Part shown: piece by piece, positions 8,344 through 16,764 of the stretch | Layout: every line of letters starts with the position of its first letter | Position numbering within the stretch: position 1 is the first letter of the stretch | From: an uncultured bacterium | GTDB lineage: Bacteria; Cyanobacteriota; Vampirovibrionia; Gastranaerophilales; Gastranaerophilaceae | Reading direction: 5' to 3' | Assembly (NCBI GenBank): GCA_949293185.1 | Contig: CASFCQ010000028.1 | Location: 1-61,718, forward strand | DNA: 61,718 nt | The notes under the pieces: generated by a model | Told to the model about the DNA's origin: nothing | Database searches by the model: none | What the model saw: only the letters and a program-made list of their open reading frames with translations | Translations under genes and position numbers: made by a program

Positions 8344-9169
8344 AATACAGGAATATCAAAACTATCGTATAGGTAATAAAATAGAATGATAAAATCAATC
8401 CTATTATCGACATTATAATATTCATACTAAAAAATATACTGAGAATTGAAAAAATCAGTTGTAAAAAGAACAGGAATATTATCAATCCGACTGAATGCCA
8501 AAAGTGTTTGCAGATAAATACAAGGTTTCTGTTAAAAGCAGAGAAAGGAACAAAAAAGTACTGTTCTTTTTTATCAAACACAGCCGGAAACAAATACATT
8601 GTCAAAAACAAAAATATTGAACCTATACCACCCATATAAAGTATCCACAAATTTATTGCTTTAATTTGCTCATAAGTCAAAGAATCGACATATTTTTGCA
8701 TTTCAACTGGTGTGGAATTTGCTGCAGTCATAAAATCTGTCCAGTTGATATCAGTCCGTGGCAAAAAGTAAGTTCCTGATTTATAGCTCACAAACATCAT
8801 AAGTATATAAACTGCAACAAAACATAAAACGGTAAATGTTACAGCAGGGAAGAAATCACCAACCCCGGGGAAAAATTCTTTACCCAGCGCAAGAGAAGCA
8901 TCAGCTTCTTCTTTATCATTTTTATAATCACCGTTTTCGGACTTTTGATAGTGCTCTATAGTTTTTTTAATCATATACAGCCATCCTGCAAGAAACGCCG
9001 TAAAAAGTAGTATATTTGTTGTCAAAAATACAATATATGTGATTTTATGCGCAAGCTGAAACAAAGCAGAGGTTGTAAAGGTAAAAATAATAAGAAACAA
9101 AACCAGCGGCTGTATTATAATTACGTTTTTTCTTGTTATATCAAGTGCTTTTTTTATATATGAACTCAT
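8327..9169 (-). CDS. Polytopic membrane protein, function unknown (280 aa)
   Basis: About six hydrophobic segments are visible: residues 17-37, 42-66, 105-130, 175-190, 215-240 and 250-275. Short lysine-rich and acidic loops separate them. I recognise no motif and no family. The ATG at 9169 has no Shine-Dalgarno sequence; instead an extended -10 element ends seven bases upstream, suggesting a leaderless message. It is co-transcribed with miaA, which it overlaps. Confidence 0.8.
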   Translation of the reverse strand: MSSYIKKALDITRKNVIIIQPLVLFLIIFTFTTSALFQLAHKITYIVFLTTNILLFTAFLAGWLYMIKKTIEHYQKSENGDYKNDKEEADASLALGKEFFPGVGDFFPAVTFTVLCFVAVYILMMFVSYKSGTYFLPRTDINWTDFMTAANSTPVEMQKYVDSLTYEQIKAINLWILYMGGIGSIFLFLTMYLFPAVFDKKEQYFFVPFSAFNRNLVFICKHFWHSVGLIIFLFFLQLIFSILSIFFSMNIIMSIIGLILSFYFITYTIVLIFLYYETQK

Positions 9170-9176
9170 AATTAAA

Positions 9177-9185
9177 ATTATACCA
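9177..9185 (-). promoter_or_regulatory. Extended -10 promoter, probably leaderless start
   Basis: On the minus strand TGGTATAAT (9185-9177) is a perfect extended -10 element. The ATG of the membrane-protein gene is only seven bases past it (9169), where transcription would begin. No -35 hexamer is obvious, as expected for extended -10 promoters. Confidence 0.55.
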
Positions 9186-9205
9186 TATTTATTAAAAACT
9201 TGTAG

Positions 9206-9211
9206 TATAAT
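9206..9211 (+). promoter_or_regulatory. Candidate -10 box for ilvD-yebC
   Basis: TATAAT stands 42 bases before the ilvD start and points away from the divergent element at 9177-9185. The -35 region is poor. Both promoters share a gap of only about 80 bp. Confidence 0.4.
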
Positions 9212-9252
9212 TTTATTGTAATCATTAAAAACAAACCGGCAGGGTATTTATT

Positions 9253-10911
9253 ATGAGAAGCGATAGTATAAAAAAAGGTATACACAAAGCACCGCATCGT
9301 TCATTGCTTTATGCGACGGGTGTGTCTAAAGAAAGTTTAAAAAGACCGTTTATAGGTATAGCGAGTTCGTTTTCGGATCTTGTTCCCGGACATGCAGGGA
9401 TGAGAGATCTGGAACGACAAATAGAAAAAGGTATACATACAGGCGGCGGGCATGCATTTATATTCGGTGTGCCTGCTGTTTGCGACGGTATTGCAATGGG
9501 GCATTGCGGTATGAAATACTCGCTGCCGTCCCGTGATTTAATAGCTGATTGTATTGAGACGGTTGCTCAGGCGCACCAGCTTGACGGGCTTGTACTGCTT
9601 ACAAACTGCGATAAAATCACTCCCGGAATGCTTATTGCGGCACTGAGACTGAATATCCCCTGTATCGTTGTGACAGCCGGTCCTATGACTGACGGATGTT
9701 CTAAAAACGAAGTTTTGACAATGATACGTGGCTCATTCGAGGCTATCGGCAAATTGTCTGCCGGTAAAATTACGGAAGAACGTCTGCATGAGATGGAAGA
9801 AGAATGCTGTCCGTCAGCGGGTTCCTGTCAGGGGCTTTATACAGCCAATACAATGGCTTGTCTCACAGAGGTTATGGGCATGAGCCTTCCGTTTTGCGCT
9901 ACTGCTTCGGCTGTTTCCGCTAAGAAAAAACAAATAGCTTTTGAATCCGGCGTAAAGGTTGTAGAACTTGTTAATAATGACATCAAGCCCTCAGATATTA
10001 TTACCCGTGACGTTTTGAGAAACGCTATTGTGACAGACCTTGCACTAGGCGGTTCAACAAACTCTATTCTTCACCTGCTGGCTATTGCAAATTCAGGCGG
10101 AATAAAAATTACACTCGACGACTTTGATGAATTGAGCTATAAGATTCCGCAAATTATCAAACTCGACCCGTCTGCTCTTCCGACTATGACTGATTTGCAT
10201 AATGCAGGCGGCATACCGGCGGTATTGAAAACTCTTTACGGCAAAACTCCGGAATTTAAAGATACCAAAGGCGTATCAGGTTTGAAAATCAGCGAGATAG
10301 CAAAACATGCCTGGGCTGACAACTCAATCATTCATACACTGGACAATCCTATTACATCAAATCCCGGACTCGGTATTTTAAAAGGCAATCTTGCAAAAGA
10401 CGGTGCTGTTATTAAAATTTCCGGTGTTGACCCGTCAGCTTTGACTTTTGAAGGAACAGCAAAGGTCTTTAATTCGGAAGAAGAGACAATGGAAGCCATA
10501 GACAAAGATCTTATAAAAGAAGGCGATGTTGTTGTCATCTGCTACGAAGGACCTAAAGGCGGTCCGGGTATGAGAGAGATGCTTGCGCCGACATCTATGC
10601 TTGTTGGCAAAGGCTTGGGCGCAAAAGTAGCATTGATTACCGACGGACGTTTTTCAGGCGGAACAAGAGGACTGTGCGTCGGACACATCTGTCCGGAAGC
10701 TGCTATGGGCGGAATCATCGGTTTGATTAAAAACGGTGATAAAATTAAAATAGATATACCTAAAAGAAGCATTGAGCTGTTAGTTTCCGACGAAGAACTT
10801 GAACAGCGCCGCAAGAATTTCATTCCGCAGCAGCCGAAAGAGGTCAGCGGTTATCTTGCAAAATACGCAAAAATCGTACAAAGCGCCAACTCAGGTGCGG
10901 TAACATTATAG
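9253..10911 (+). CDS. ilvD: Dihydroxy-acid dehydratase
   Basis: A 552-residue iron-sulfur dehydratase converting 2,3-dihydroxy-isovalerate and -methylvalerate to the 2-keto acids for valine and isoleucine. Cluster-binding cysteines occur in [25 protein letters not shown] and [17 protein letters not shown]; the C-terminal half has [11 protein letters not shown] and [18 protein letters not shown]. Length and motif order are canonical. The start has GGCAGGG upstream. yebC follows after 20 bp on the same strand. No other branched-chain biosynthetic gene is in the window. Confidence 0.97.
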   Translation: MRSDSIKKGIHKAPHRSLLYATGVSKESLKRPFIGIASSFSDLVPGHAGMRDLERQIEKGIHTGGGHAFIFGVPAVCDGIAMGHCGMKYSLPSRDLIADCIETVAQAHQLDGLVLLTNCDKITPGMLIAALRLNIPCIVVTAGPMTDGCSKNEVLTMIRGSFEAIGKLSAGKITEERLHEMEEECCPSAGSCQGLYTANTMACLTEVMGMSLPFCATASAVSAKKKQIAFESGVKVVELVNNDIKPSDIITRDVLRNAIVTDLALGGSTNSILHLLAIANSGGIKITLDDFDELSYKIPQIIKLDPSALPTMTDLHNAGGIPAVLKTLYGKTPEFKDTKGVSGLKISEIAKHAWADNSIIHTLDNPITSNPGLGILKGNLAKDGAVIKISGVDPSALTFEGTAKVFNSEEETMEAIDKDLIKEGDVVVICYEGPKGGPGMREMLAPTSMLVGKGLGAKVALITDGRFSGGTRGLCVGHICPEAAMGGIIGLIKNGDKIKIDIPKRSIELLVSDEELEQRRKNFIPQQPKEVSGYLAKYAKIVQSANSGAVTL

Positions 10912-10931
10912 AATAATAAAGGAAAACATAT

Positions 10932-11684
10932 ATGTCAGGACACTCAAAATGGTCAACCATTAAACACAAAAAAGCTAAAGTCGATGCTCAAAGAGGCGTT
11001 GCTTTCCAAAAATATTCACGAGAAATTATTGTAGCGGCAAAAATGGGCGGAGGCGACCCTGCAGGAAATTTCCGTTTGAGAACCGCTATTGAAAAGGCAA
11101 AAGCCGGAGGTTTGCCTAATGACAACATCAAAAGAGCTATTGAAAAAGGTGTAGGCTCAGGCGCAGGTGAAAATTACGAAGAACTCACCTACGAGGGCTA
11201 CGGCGCAGGCGGTGTTGCCGTAATAGTAGAGGCAATGACCGACAACAGAAACCGTACAGCAGGTGATATCAGAAGCTATTTTACAAAATTCAACGGTAAC
11301 CTTGGGGAAACCGGCTGTGTAGGCTGGATGTTCAAACCCGCAGGTATTGTTACTTTTGATAAGGACGAAGTTGACTATGAACAGCTATTTAACGAAGCTA
11401 TAAACGCAGGTGCGGATGATTTTGTCGACGAAGATGAAGAATACAAAGTCATTACTACGCCCGATAATTTCCAAAGCGTTGTAGAAGGGCTGGAAAAAGC
11501 AGGATTTAAGCACAAAAGCGCAGAACTTACCAAAATTCCGCAAAATACTCTTGAAATTACGGATGAAAAAACTGCTAAGATGATTCTGTTGTTGATGGAC
11601 AAACTCGAAGAACACGATGATGTGCAAAATGTGTACTCAAACTTTGACATCCCCGATGAAGTGATGGACAAAGTTCAGCTCTAA
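10932..11684 (+). CDS. yebC: YebC/PmpR family regulator
   Basis: A 250-residue protein beginning [20 protein letters not shown], the invariant family start, followed by [20 protein letters not shown] and [24 protein letters not shown]. Members bind DNA as regulators in some bacteria; relatives, including mitochondrial TACO1, assist translation of difficult sequences. Nothing here decides which. It follows ilvD in one transcription unit that ends at the hairpin at 11697. Confidence 0.95.
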   Translation: MSGHSKWSTIKHKKAKVDAQRGVAFQKYSREIIVAAKMGGGDPAGNFRLRTAIEKAKAGGLPNDNIKRAIEKGVGSGAGENYEELTYEGYGAGGVAVIVEAMTDNRNRTAGDIRSYFTKFNGNLGETGCVGWMFKPAGIVTFDKDEVDYEQLFNEAINAGADDFVDEDEEYKVITTPDNFQSVVEGLEKAGFKHKSAELTKIPQNTLEITDEKTAKMILLLMDKLEEHDDVQNVYSNFDIPDEVMDKVQL

Positions 11685-11696
11685 ATTTTTTCAGGA

Positions 11697-11726
11697 AAAG
11701 AGGTGAAAGTTATCACCTCTTTTTTT
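11697..11726 (+). terminator. Rho-independent terminator after yebC
   Basis: AAAGAGGTGA (11697-11706) pairs perfectly with TCACCTCTTT (11713-11722) around a six-base loop and runs into a T tract to 11726. It lies 13 bases after the yebC stop and separates ilvD-yebC from hydG. Confidence 0.9.
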
Positions 11727-11747
11727 AAATACAATATTTTGTCAGCG

Positions 11748-11756
11748 TGCTATAAT
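11748..11756 (+). promoter_or_regulatory. Extended -10 promoter for hydG
   Basis: TGCTATAAT is a perfect extended -10 (TGnTATAAT), 26 bases before the hydG ATG. A strong purine-rich ribosome site (GGGGGAAGGGG) lies between. No good -35 is seen. Confidence 0.6.
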
Positions 11757-11782
11757 AAAAACAGATAGGGGGAAGGGGTACA

Positions 11783-13204
11783 ATGTATAATCCGAAATCA
11801 CATAAGGCAGAAGAGTTTATTTGCCATGAAGAAGTGTTAGATACTTTGGCATACGCTGAAAAAAATAAAAATAATGTTGAAGTTATTGATAAAATTCTAG
11901 AAAAAGCACGGCTTAAAAAAGGGCTTACTCACAGAGAGGCGGCTGTGCTGCTCGATTGCGAGATTGAAGAAAAAAACAAAGAAATCTTTGAGCTTGCAAT
12001 GGAAATAAAACAGGATTACTACGGCAACAGAATCGTTTTGTTCGCACCTTTGTATCTGTCTAATTACTGCGTGAACGGTTGTGTATACTGCCCTTATCAC
12101 CACCAGAACAAACACATTCCTCGAAGAAAACTCACACAGGAAGAAATACGAAACGAGGTAATTGCGCTGCAGGATATGGGGCACAAAAGACTGGCAATCG
12201 AGTCCGGCGAAGACCCTGTTAACAACCCTATTGAATACATTTTAGAGTCGTTAAAAACAATATATTCCGTAAAACACAAAAACGGTGCAATCCGCCGTGT
12301 TAACGTTAATATAGCGGCAACAAGCGTTGAAAACTACAAAAAACTGCACGAGGCAGGAATCGGGACTTATGTACTGTTTCAGGAAACTTATAATAAAGAA
12401 ACTTACGAAAGACTCCACCCTACCGGTCCTAAACATAACTATGCATACCATACAGAAGCAATGGACAGGGCTATGGAAGCCGGTATTGACGATGTAAGCC
12501 TCGGGGTATTGTTCGGTCTGGAATTGTACAGATACGAGTTTACTGCTCTGATGATGCATGCCGAACACCTTGAAGCAGCGTTCGGCGTAGGTCCTCATGC
12601 AATAAGCGTTCCCCGTATAAAAAAAGCCGATGATATTGACCCGGGTGCTTTTGATAACGGTATTGACGATGATACGTTTGCCAAAATCGTCGCCTGCATA
12701 CGTATTGCAACGCCTTATACCGGCATGATTATTTCTACAAGAGAATCCGAACAATGCAGAGAAAGACTATTGAAACTTGGTATTTCTCAAATGTCAGGCG
12801 GGTCAAAAACCAGCGTGGGCGGATATTTTAACCCGATGCCGGATAGCGAAGATTCTGCTCAGTTCGATATATCAGACAGACGTCCGCTCGATGAAGTAAT
12901 AAAATGGCTTATGGAACTCGGGTATTTGCCGAGCTTTTGCACAGCGTGTTATCGTGCAGGCAGAACCGGTGAAAGGTTTATGGAAGTGTGCAAACAACAG
13001 CAAATCCACAACTTCTGCCACCCGAATGCAATTATTACGCTGAAGGAGTATCTTGAGGATTATGCATCGCCGGAGACAAAAGCTCTGGGAGAAGAGTTTA
13101 TTAAGCATGAGATGGAAATATTGGAAAGCGGAGAAAAAATTAAAACCGCGGTAGAAGAAGACCTTGTAAAAATTGAACACGGCGAGCGTGATTTCAGGTT
13201 TTAA
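11783..13204 (+). CDS. hydG: [FeFe] hydrogenase maturase HydG
   Basis: A 473-residue radical SAM tyrosine lyase that makes the CO and CN ligands of the [FeFe]-hydrogenase H-cluster. The radical SAM motif CX3CX2C is in NYCVNGCVYCPYH (near residue 96). The HydG-specific C-terminal cluster motif CX2CX22C is visible as FCTACYRAGRTGERF followed by HNFCHPNAI; this site separates HydG from thiamine enzyme ThiH. Length is typical. It stands alone here: no hydE, hydF or hydrogenase gene is in the window. It implies a hydrogen-evolving fermentative metabolism. Confidence 0.97.
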   Translation: MYNPKSHKAEEFICHEEVLDTLAYAEKNKNNVEVIDKILEKARLKKGLTHREAAVLLDCEIEEKNKEIFELAMEIKQDYYGNRIVLFAPLYLSNYCVNGCVYCPYHHQNKHIPRRKLTQEEIRNEVIALQDMGHKRLAIESGEDPVNNPIEYILESLKTIYSVKHKNGAIRRVNVNIAATSVENYKKLHEAGIGTYVLFQETYNKETYERLHPTGPKHNYAYHTEAMDRAMEAGIDDVSLGVLFGLELYRYEFTALMMHAEHLEAAFGVGPHAISVPRIKKADDIDPGAFDNGIDDDTFAKIVACIRIATPYTGMIISTRESEQCRERLLKLGISQMSGGSKTSVGGYFNPMPDSEDSAQFDISDRRPLDEVIKWLMELGYLPSFCTACYRAGRTGERFMEVCKQQQIHNFCHPNAIITLKEYLEDYASPETKALGEEFIKHEMEILESGEKIKTAVEEDLVKIEHGERDFRF

Positions 13205-13272
13205 TTATTGCGGGTGCGTTGTATGGCGCACCCGCTGGCTGAATATGCATTTTCTACAGGTGAGATTTTCAT
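13201..13272 (-). pseudogene. 5' relic of a fourth MKISP-family copy
   Basis: Reading down from the ATG at 13272 gives MKISPVENAYSAS then unrelated residues and a stop after 23 codons. The first ~27 bases match the starts of the three intact paralogs upstream almost exactly, and the match then ends abruptly. It is best read as the remaining head of another tandem copy whose body was deleted up to the hydG 3' hairpin. Whether the 23-residue peptide is made is unknown. Confidence 0.7.
13210..13235 (+). terminator. GC-rich hairpin after hydG
   Basis: GCGGGTGCG (13210-13218) pairs with CGCACCCGC (13227-13235), loop eight bases, starting six bases after the hydG stop. No T tract follows, so termination may be weak or the hairpin may protect the 3' end. 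Confidence 0.6.
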
Positions 13273-13283
13273 TTATTTTTCAC

Positions 13284-13607
13284 TTAAATATTTACCAGCT
13301 TTATGTAGCTTTTTTTATATTCAATCTTTTCTCTTGGTGTTTTCATTTTTGCCATAATTGCCTCATCCTCAGGATAATATCTTATCTTTTTTGCAATAAC
13401 ATCAATGTAATCACTCGGTCTTCCCACACAATTAGGCAAATCACGTTCTCTTACTTTTTTACCATCTATGATTACATAATTTGTTTTGTGAGTTTCATAT
13501 ACGTCAGCAACAAGTGTTCTCAGTTTTAACTTTCCGTTTGTAAAAAACTGTTTTATACGCTTAACTATTGGTATTGCGGATGTATTCTTTACAGGTGAGA
13601 TTTTCAT
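13284..13607 (-). CDS. MKISP-family small protein, copy 1 (107 aa)
   Basis: The last of three tandem paralogs in transcription order. Residues 1-63 (MKISPVKNTSAIPIVKRIK..., then KLRTLVADVYETHKTNYV, DGKKVRERDLPNCVGRPSD) are almost identical to copy 2, including at nucleotide level. The tail after PSD diverges but keeps the pattern KIRYYPEDEA...IEYK. The protein is basic and lacks a signal peptide, membrane segment or known motif; I do not recognise it. Its ATG overlaps the stop of copy 2 by four bases, so translation is coupled. Confidence 0.75.
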   Translation of the reverse strand: MKISPVKNTSAIPIVKRIKQFFTNGKLKLRTLVADVYETHKTNYVIIDGKKVRERDLPNCVGRPSDYIDVIAKKIRYYPEDEAIMAKMKTPREKIEYKKSYIKLVNI

Positions 13608-13951
13608 TTATCAATAAAATACTCTGATTCTATATACTTCTTTTCTTTAATTAATTTATGTTTATATGCTATCTTCTCCTGAAAAGTCATTTCTTCCATT
13701 TTTTTTATATCTTCTGGATAATATTTTATTCTTGTTATAGTTGCTCCTTCGATATCACTCGGTCTTCCCATACAATTAGGCAAATCACGTTCTCTTACTT
13801 TTTTTCCGTCTATGACTACATAATTTGTTTTGTGAGTTTCATATACGTCAGCAACAAGTGTTCTCAGTTTTAGCTTTCCGTTTGTAAAAAACTGTTTTAT
13901 ACGCTTAACTATTGGTATTGTGGATGCATTCTTTACAGGCGAGATTTTCAT
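13604..13951 (-). CDS. MKISP-family small protein, copy 2 (115 aa)
   Basis: The middle tandem paralog. The N-terminal ~63 residues are nearly identical to copy 1 (MKISPVKNASTIPIVKRIK; KVRERDLPNCMGRPSD). The C-terminus (IKYYPEDIKKMEEM, YKHKLIKEKKYIESEY) has the same layout as its siblings but different residues. The start directly follows the stop of copy 3. Near-identity of the heads with diverged tails points to recent duplication or gene conversion limited to the 5' half. Function unknown. Confidence 0.75.
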   Translation of the reverse strand: MKISPVKNASTIPIVKRIKQFFTNGKLKLRTLVADVYETHKTNYVVIDGKKVRERDLPNCMGRPSDIEGATITRIKYYPEDIKKMEEMTFQEKIAYKHKLIKEKKYIESEYFIDK

Positions 13952-14281
13952 TTATTCTATATATTTTCCAGCTTTTATGAGTTTACTCTTGTACTCAATG
14001 CGTTCTCTCGCATCTTTCATTGTTTTTAGTATTGCCTCATCTTCAGGGTAAAATTTGATTTTACTCCAGGTAATACCTCCATCAATATCACTGGGTCCTG
14101 TTACACAATTAGGCAAGTCTCTTTCTCGCATTTTTTTACCGTCGAATATTATATATTTTTCTTTTCTTTCAAACACATCTTTAGTCAATGTTTTTAACTT
14201 TAGTTTGCAGTTAATAAACATATTCTTTATATGTTTTATAATAGGTATCGCGGATGCATTTTTAATTGGTGAAATTTTCAT
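13952..14281 (-). CDS. MKISP-family small protein, copy 3 (109 aa)
   Basis: The first of the three in transcription order and the most divergent. It begins MKISPIKNASAIPIIKHIKN, keeps DGKKMRERDLPNCVTGPSD and ends with IKFYPEDEAILKTMK and IEYKSKLIKAGKYIE. No known domain. It lies 51 bp downstream of the ADP-ribosyltransferase-like gene on the same strand, so all four may share a message. An immunity, chaperone or co-effector role relative to that protein is possible but is pure inference from position. Confidence 0.75.
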   Translation of the reverse strand: MKISPIKNASAIPIIKHIKNMFINCKLKLKTLTKDVFERKEKYIIFDGKKMRERDLPNCVTGPSDIDGGITWSKIKFYPEDEAILKTMKDARERIEYKSKLIKAGKYIE

Positions 14282-14332
14282 TTTAATTTGACCTTTTTAT
14301 TATTTTATCACTTTATGTGCTGTTTTCAACCC

Positions 14333-15376
14333 TTATTGCCTTACTGTTGCCCACAGTTCCCAGATATGTTTGTTTTTATCATATCTTGCGTTATTTATTA
14401 CCATTCTTGAACCTTTTTGCAAAAGCAATTCAGCTTCTGAGGCACGTTCCACATTGTAGCATTCTATCATCGACCCTTTTGTACCTTTAGGAATATCAAG
14501 ATACCACAGGATTTTTTTTGCATATCTATCCCCTGCTTCTTTTTCTATTGCTGTTGAAAGAAATCTTTTTTGAAATACCCTTGTTTCTATCAAATTCTTA
14601 TCAACAAACTCGTCAATCTGTTGAACTGAGTATTTTCCTGATTCTATTCCTTGAGTAAACTCTTCTATGGCATTTTGTAATGTTTTGTCTTTATCCAGTT
14701 TAACAACACTAAGAATACCAAAATGGCCTTCTCCTCTATATGCTTTGACATCATATTTAATTTTTTGGCTGTCCAAAAATTTCTCTATTTTTTCTATATA
14801 TTGTTTTACTTTTTCAACAGTTGTACCTGAAACAACAGCTTTATTTATCTCTCTGGAATCAAACTTGTACTTCATCAACGGTCTTATGACCTCTTTTGGT
14901 CTGTTGATGATGCCGTCCATACATATTTCCCAGTCGTGTTCGGGTAGGTTCTTGTAAAAGTTCAGCTTGTGTATTCTGCTTATGCTTCGCACAAACAATG
15001 CCAGTTTGTTTATATTGGCAACATCATCGGTTTTAGAATACCCTTTCCATACGTTTATGTATTTACCGTTGTGCAGGTTCATAAATTCCGCTATTTGTTC
15101 ATAATCAAAATCTTTTAATCTTTTGCTCAAATCAGCACAGTGCAGCCAGGTTTTGAAATCTTTTATGCTCGTAAGGGATTTAAATAAAAGATCTCTTTTT
15201 ATGTTTTTCATTTCTTTTATTATGTAGTCCGCTTCTATCTCACCTTTAGGGAAGAGATTTTGCACGTCCTGAACGCTTACTTTTTTTACCGTAGTAAATT
15301 TAAGAGAATCTGTTACTACGGGTTTTAGTTTGCACAAGTCCTGCACGGGGATGCAAACTGTCCGGGGTTTGCGCAC
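14333..15376 (-). CDS. Putative ADP-ribosyltransferase (R-S-ExE type)
   Basis: A 347-residue protein whose last ~140 residues look like an ADP-ribosyltransferase fold: KAYRGEG with the NAD-binding arginine (R214), KRFLSTA as the S-T-S strand (S274-T275), and RASEAELLLQKGSRM giving the catalytic ExE pair (E314, E316) before the usual turn. Spacing of these elements suits the bacterial exotoxin-type enzymes that modify arginine or related residues. The N-terminal ~200 residues are unrecognised and may deliver or regulate. The only in-frame start at the 5' end is a GTG without a clear ribosome site; an ATG 11 bases upstream is out of frame, so the true start is uncertain. Confidence 0.7.
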   Translation of the reverse strand: MRKPRTVCIPVQDLCKLKPVVTDSLKFTTVKKVSVQDVQNLFPKGEIEADYIIKEMKNIKRDLLFKSLTSIKDFKTWLHCADLSKRLKDFDYEQIAEFMNLHNGKYINVWKGYSKTDDVANINKLALFVRSISRIHKLNFYKNLPEHDWEICMDGIINRPKEVIRPLMKYKFDSREINKAVVSGTTVEKVKQYIEKIEKFLDSQKIKYDVKAYRGEGHFGILSVVKLDKDKTLQNAIEEFTQGIESGKYSVQQIDEFVDKNLIETRVFQKRFLSTAIEKEAGDRYAKKILWYLDIPKGTKGSMIECYNVERASEAELLLQKGSRMVINNARYDKNKHIWELWATVRQ

Positions 15377-15454
15377 AAACGCTGCATTGCTTTTTGTGCA
15401 AAGAGTTTTATATACGGTTGTACACTGTTCACACTTGCCAATATAAAATTCTAC

Positions 15455-15488
15455 CTAATTACTTACCTTATTTATATAAAGTAATTAG
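15455..15488. other. Perfect 10-bp inverted repeat between alr and the ART-like gene
   Basis: CTAATTACTT (15455-15464) and AAGTAATTAG (15479-15488) are exact complements 14 bases apart, in the 149-bp gap between alr and the ADP-ribosyltransferase-like gene. It could be an operator or a hairpin; no T tract follows on the minus strand, so it is a poor terminator. Nothing else is visible in the gap. Confidence 0.5.
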
Positions 15489-15525
15489 AGGAATAAAAAT
15501 TGCCTCCGAGCTAAAGGACATAATT

Positions 15526-16659
15526 TTACCTTGTGTAAACCCTTGGCAGCCTTACCCTTAGCGCACAGGTAAGTTCATAATGGATTGTGCCGAGAATCTG
15601 CGCCCATTCGTCAATAGCAATACTTTCGTTTCCGTCTTTGCCAATGAGGGTAATAACATCGCCTTCGTGAGCATTGCAGTCAGTGATGTCGAACATCATC
15701 TGGTCCATTGTGATGTTGCCTATTTGTTTAACCTTTTTGCCGTTGATTATGCCGCAGATTTTGTTGGACAAACCTCTGAAAACCCCGTCGGCATAGCCTA
15801 TCGGTATTGTTGCAATTTTGGTTTCTTTTGTTGTTTCAAAAGTATGGCAATAGCTTACGCCTTCATCTTTTTGTGCTGTATGTATGTTTGTAATTCTGCC
15901 CTTTAAAGACATTGCGGGGTTTAAATCAGGTTTTTGCGTTCCAACTGTTAAATCAGGCTGAAGCCCGTATATGCCGATACCCACACGCACCATATCATTG
16001 TCAAAATCTTTGTAACAAACAGTTCCTGCAGTGTTGTTGCAGTGCACAAGCAGACCTGTTGTGTCAACGGAATCTATAACGCTTTTGAATTTTTCATACT
16101 GTTTGTATGCGTATGATTCAACCTCCGCTGTTGCAAAGTGGGTGAATATTCCTTCCAGCTCTATAAAATCGCAGCTTTGGATTTTTTTAATAAAATCAGC
16201 GGCTTTTTGCGGGCGTACCCCGATTCTGTTCATGCCTGTGTCTATTTTTACATGGACTTTGGGCTTTATTTTCAGCTTGTCATAAGTTTGTTTGCAGGCT
16301 TCTATGTGCTCGTCGGAGAATACTGAAATTGATATGTTGTTTTTTGCAGCCCTGTCAAAAGACCACACGGGAACAGCGCCCAAAACCAGTATAGGAGCTT
16401 TAATCTCCGCCTCTCTCAGCTGCAAACCTTCGTCTATAGAAGACACTCCGAGAAAGTCCACGCCTGATGCCAGCAGCACCGGTGCAATCATCACAGCCCC
16501 GTGTCCGTATGCGTCAGCCTTTACCACTGCAAAAAGCTTTGTATCCGGTTTTAAATATTTTTTAAATTCAAGAATGTTATGTTCTATACAGTCTAAATTC
16601 ACCTCGACCCAGGCGTCGCGGTGTGTGTTAAGAAAAGATGTTCTGTTAAATTTTTTCAC
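15526..16659 (-). CDS. alr: Alanine racemase
   Basis: A 377-residue PLP enzyme making D-alanine for peptidoglycan. The barrel begins with WVEVNLDCIEHN and FAVVKADAYGHG, whose lysine binds PLP; VHVKIDTGMNRIGV, FTHFATAE and PIGYADGVFRGL follow, and the C-terminal beta domain has GNITMDQMMFDIT. The start is GTG with GGGGCAATT upstream; no in-frame ATG fits better. Transcribed divergently from the phosphoesterase at 16765. Confidence 0.96.
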   Translation of the reverse strand: MKKFNRTSFLNTHRDAWVEVNLDCIEHNILEFKKYLKPDTKLFAVVKADAYGHGAVMIAPVLLASGVDFLGVSSIDEGLQLREAEIKAPILVLGAVPVWSFDRAAKNNISISVFSDEHIEACKQTYDKLKIKPKVHVKIDTGMNRIGVRPQKAADFIKKIQSCDFIELEGIFTHFATAEVESYAYKQYEKFKSVIDSVDTTGLLVHCNNTAGTVCYKDFDNDMVRVGIGIYGLQPDLTVGTQKPDLNPAMSLKGRITNIHTAQKDEGVSYCHTFETTKETKIATIPIGYADGVFRGLSNKICGIINGKKVKQIGNITMDQMMFDITDCNAHEGDVITLIGKDGNESIAIDEWAQILGTIHYELTCALRVRLPRVYTR

Positions 16660-16764
16660 AATTGCCCCGCAATATAGTTTTGTGTTTCAGTAATTTAAAT
16701 TTTATATCAAAAAACAAATGCATGATAAAATCTATTTATAAGTTTTATATATGAGGTGTTTTTT

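Noticed and set aside
12251..12754. 167-codon open frame on the minus strand
   Set aside because: Lies wholly inside hydG on the other strand; composition is Cys/Phe/Tyr-rich without motifs, typical of an antisense shadow.
11783..13204. Thiamine enzyme ThiH instead of HydG
   Set aside because: The C-terminal CX2CX22C cluster motif is present, which ThiH lacks, and no thiamine genes are nearby.
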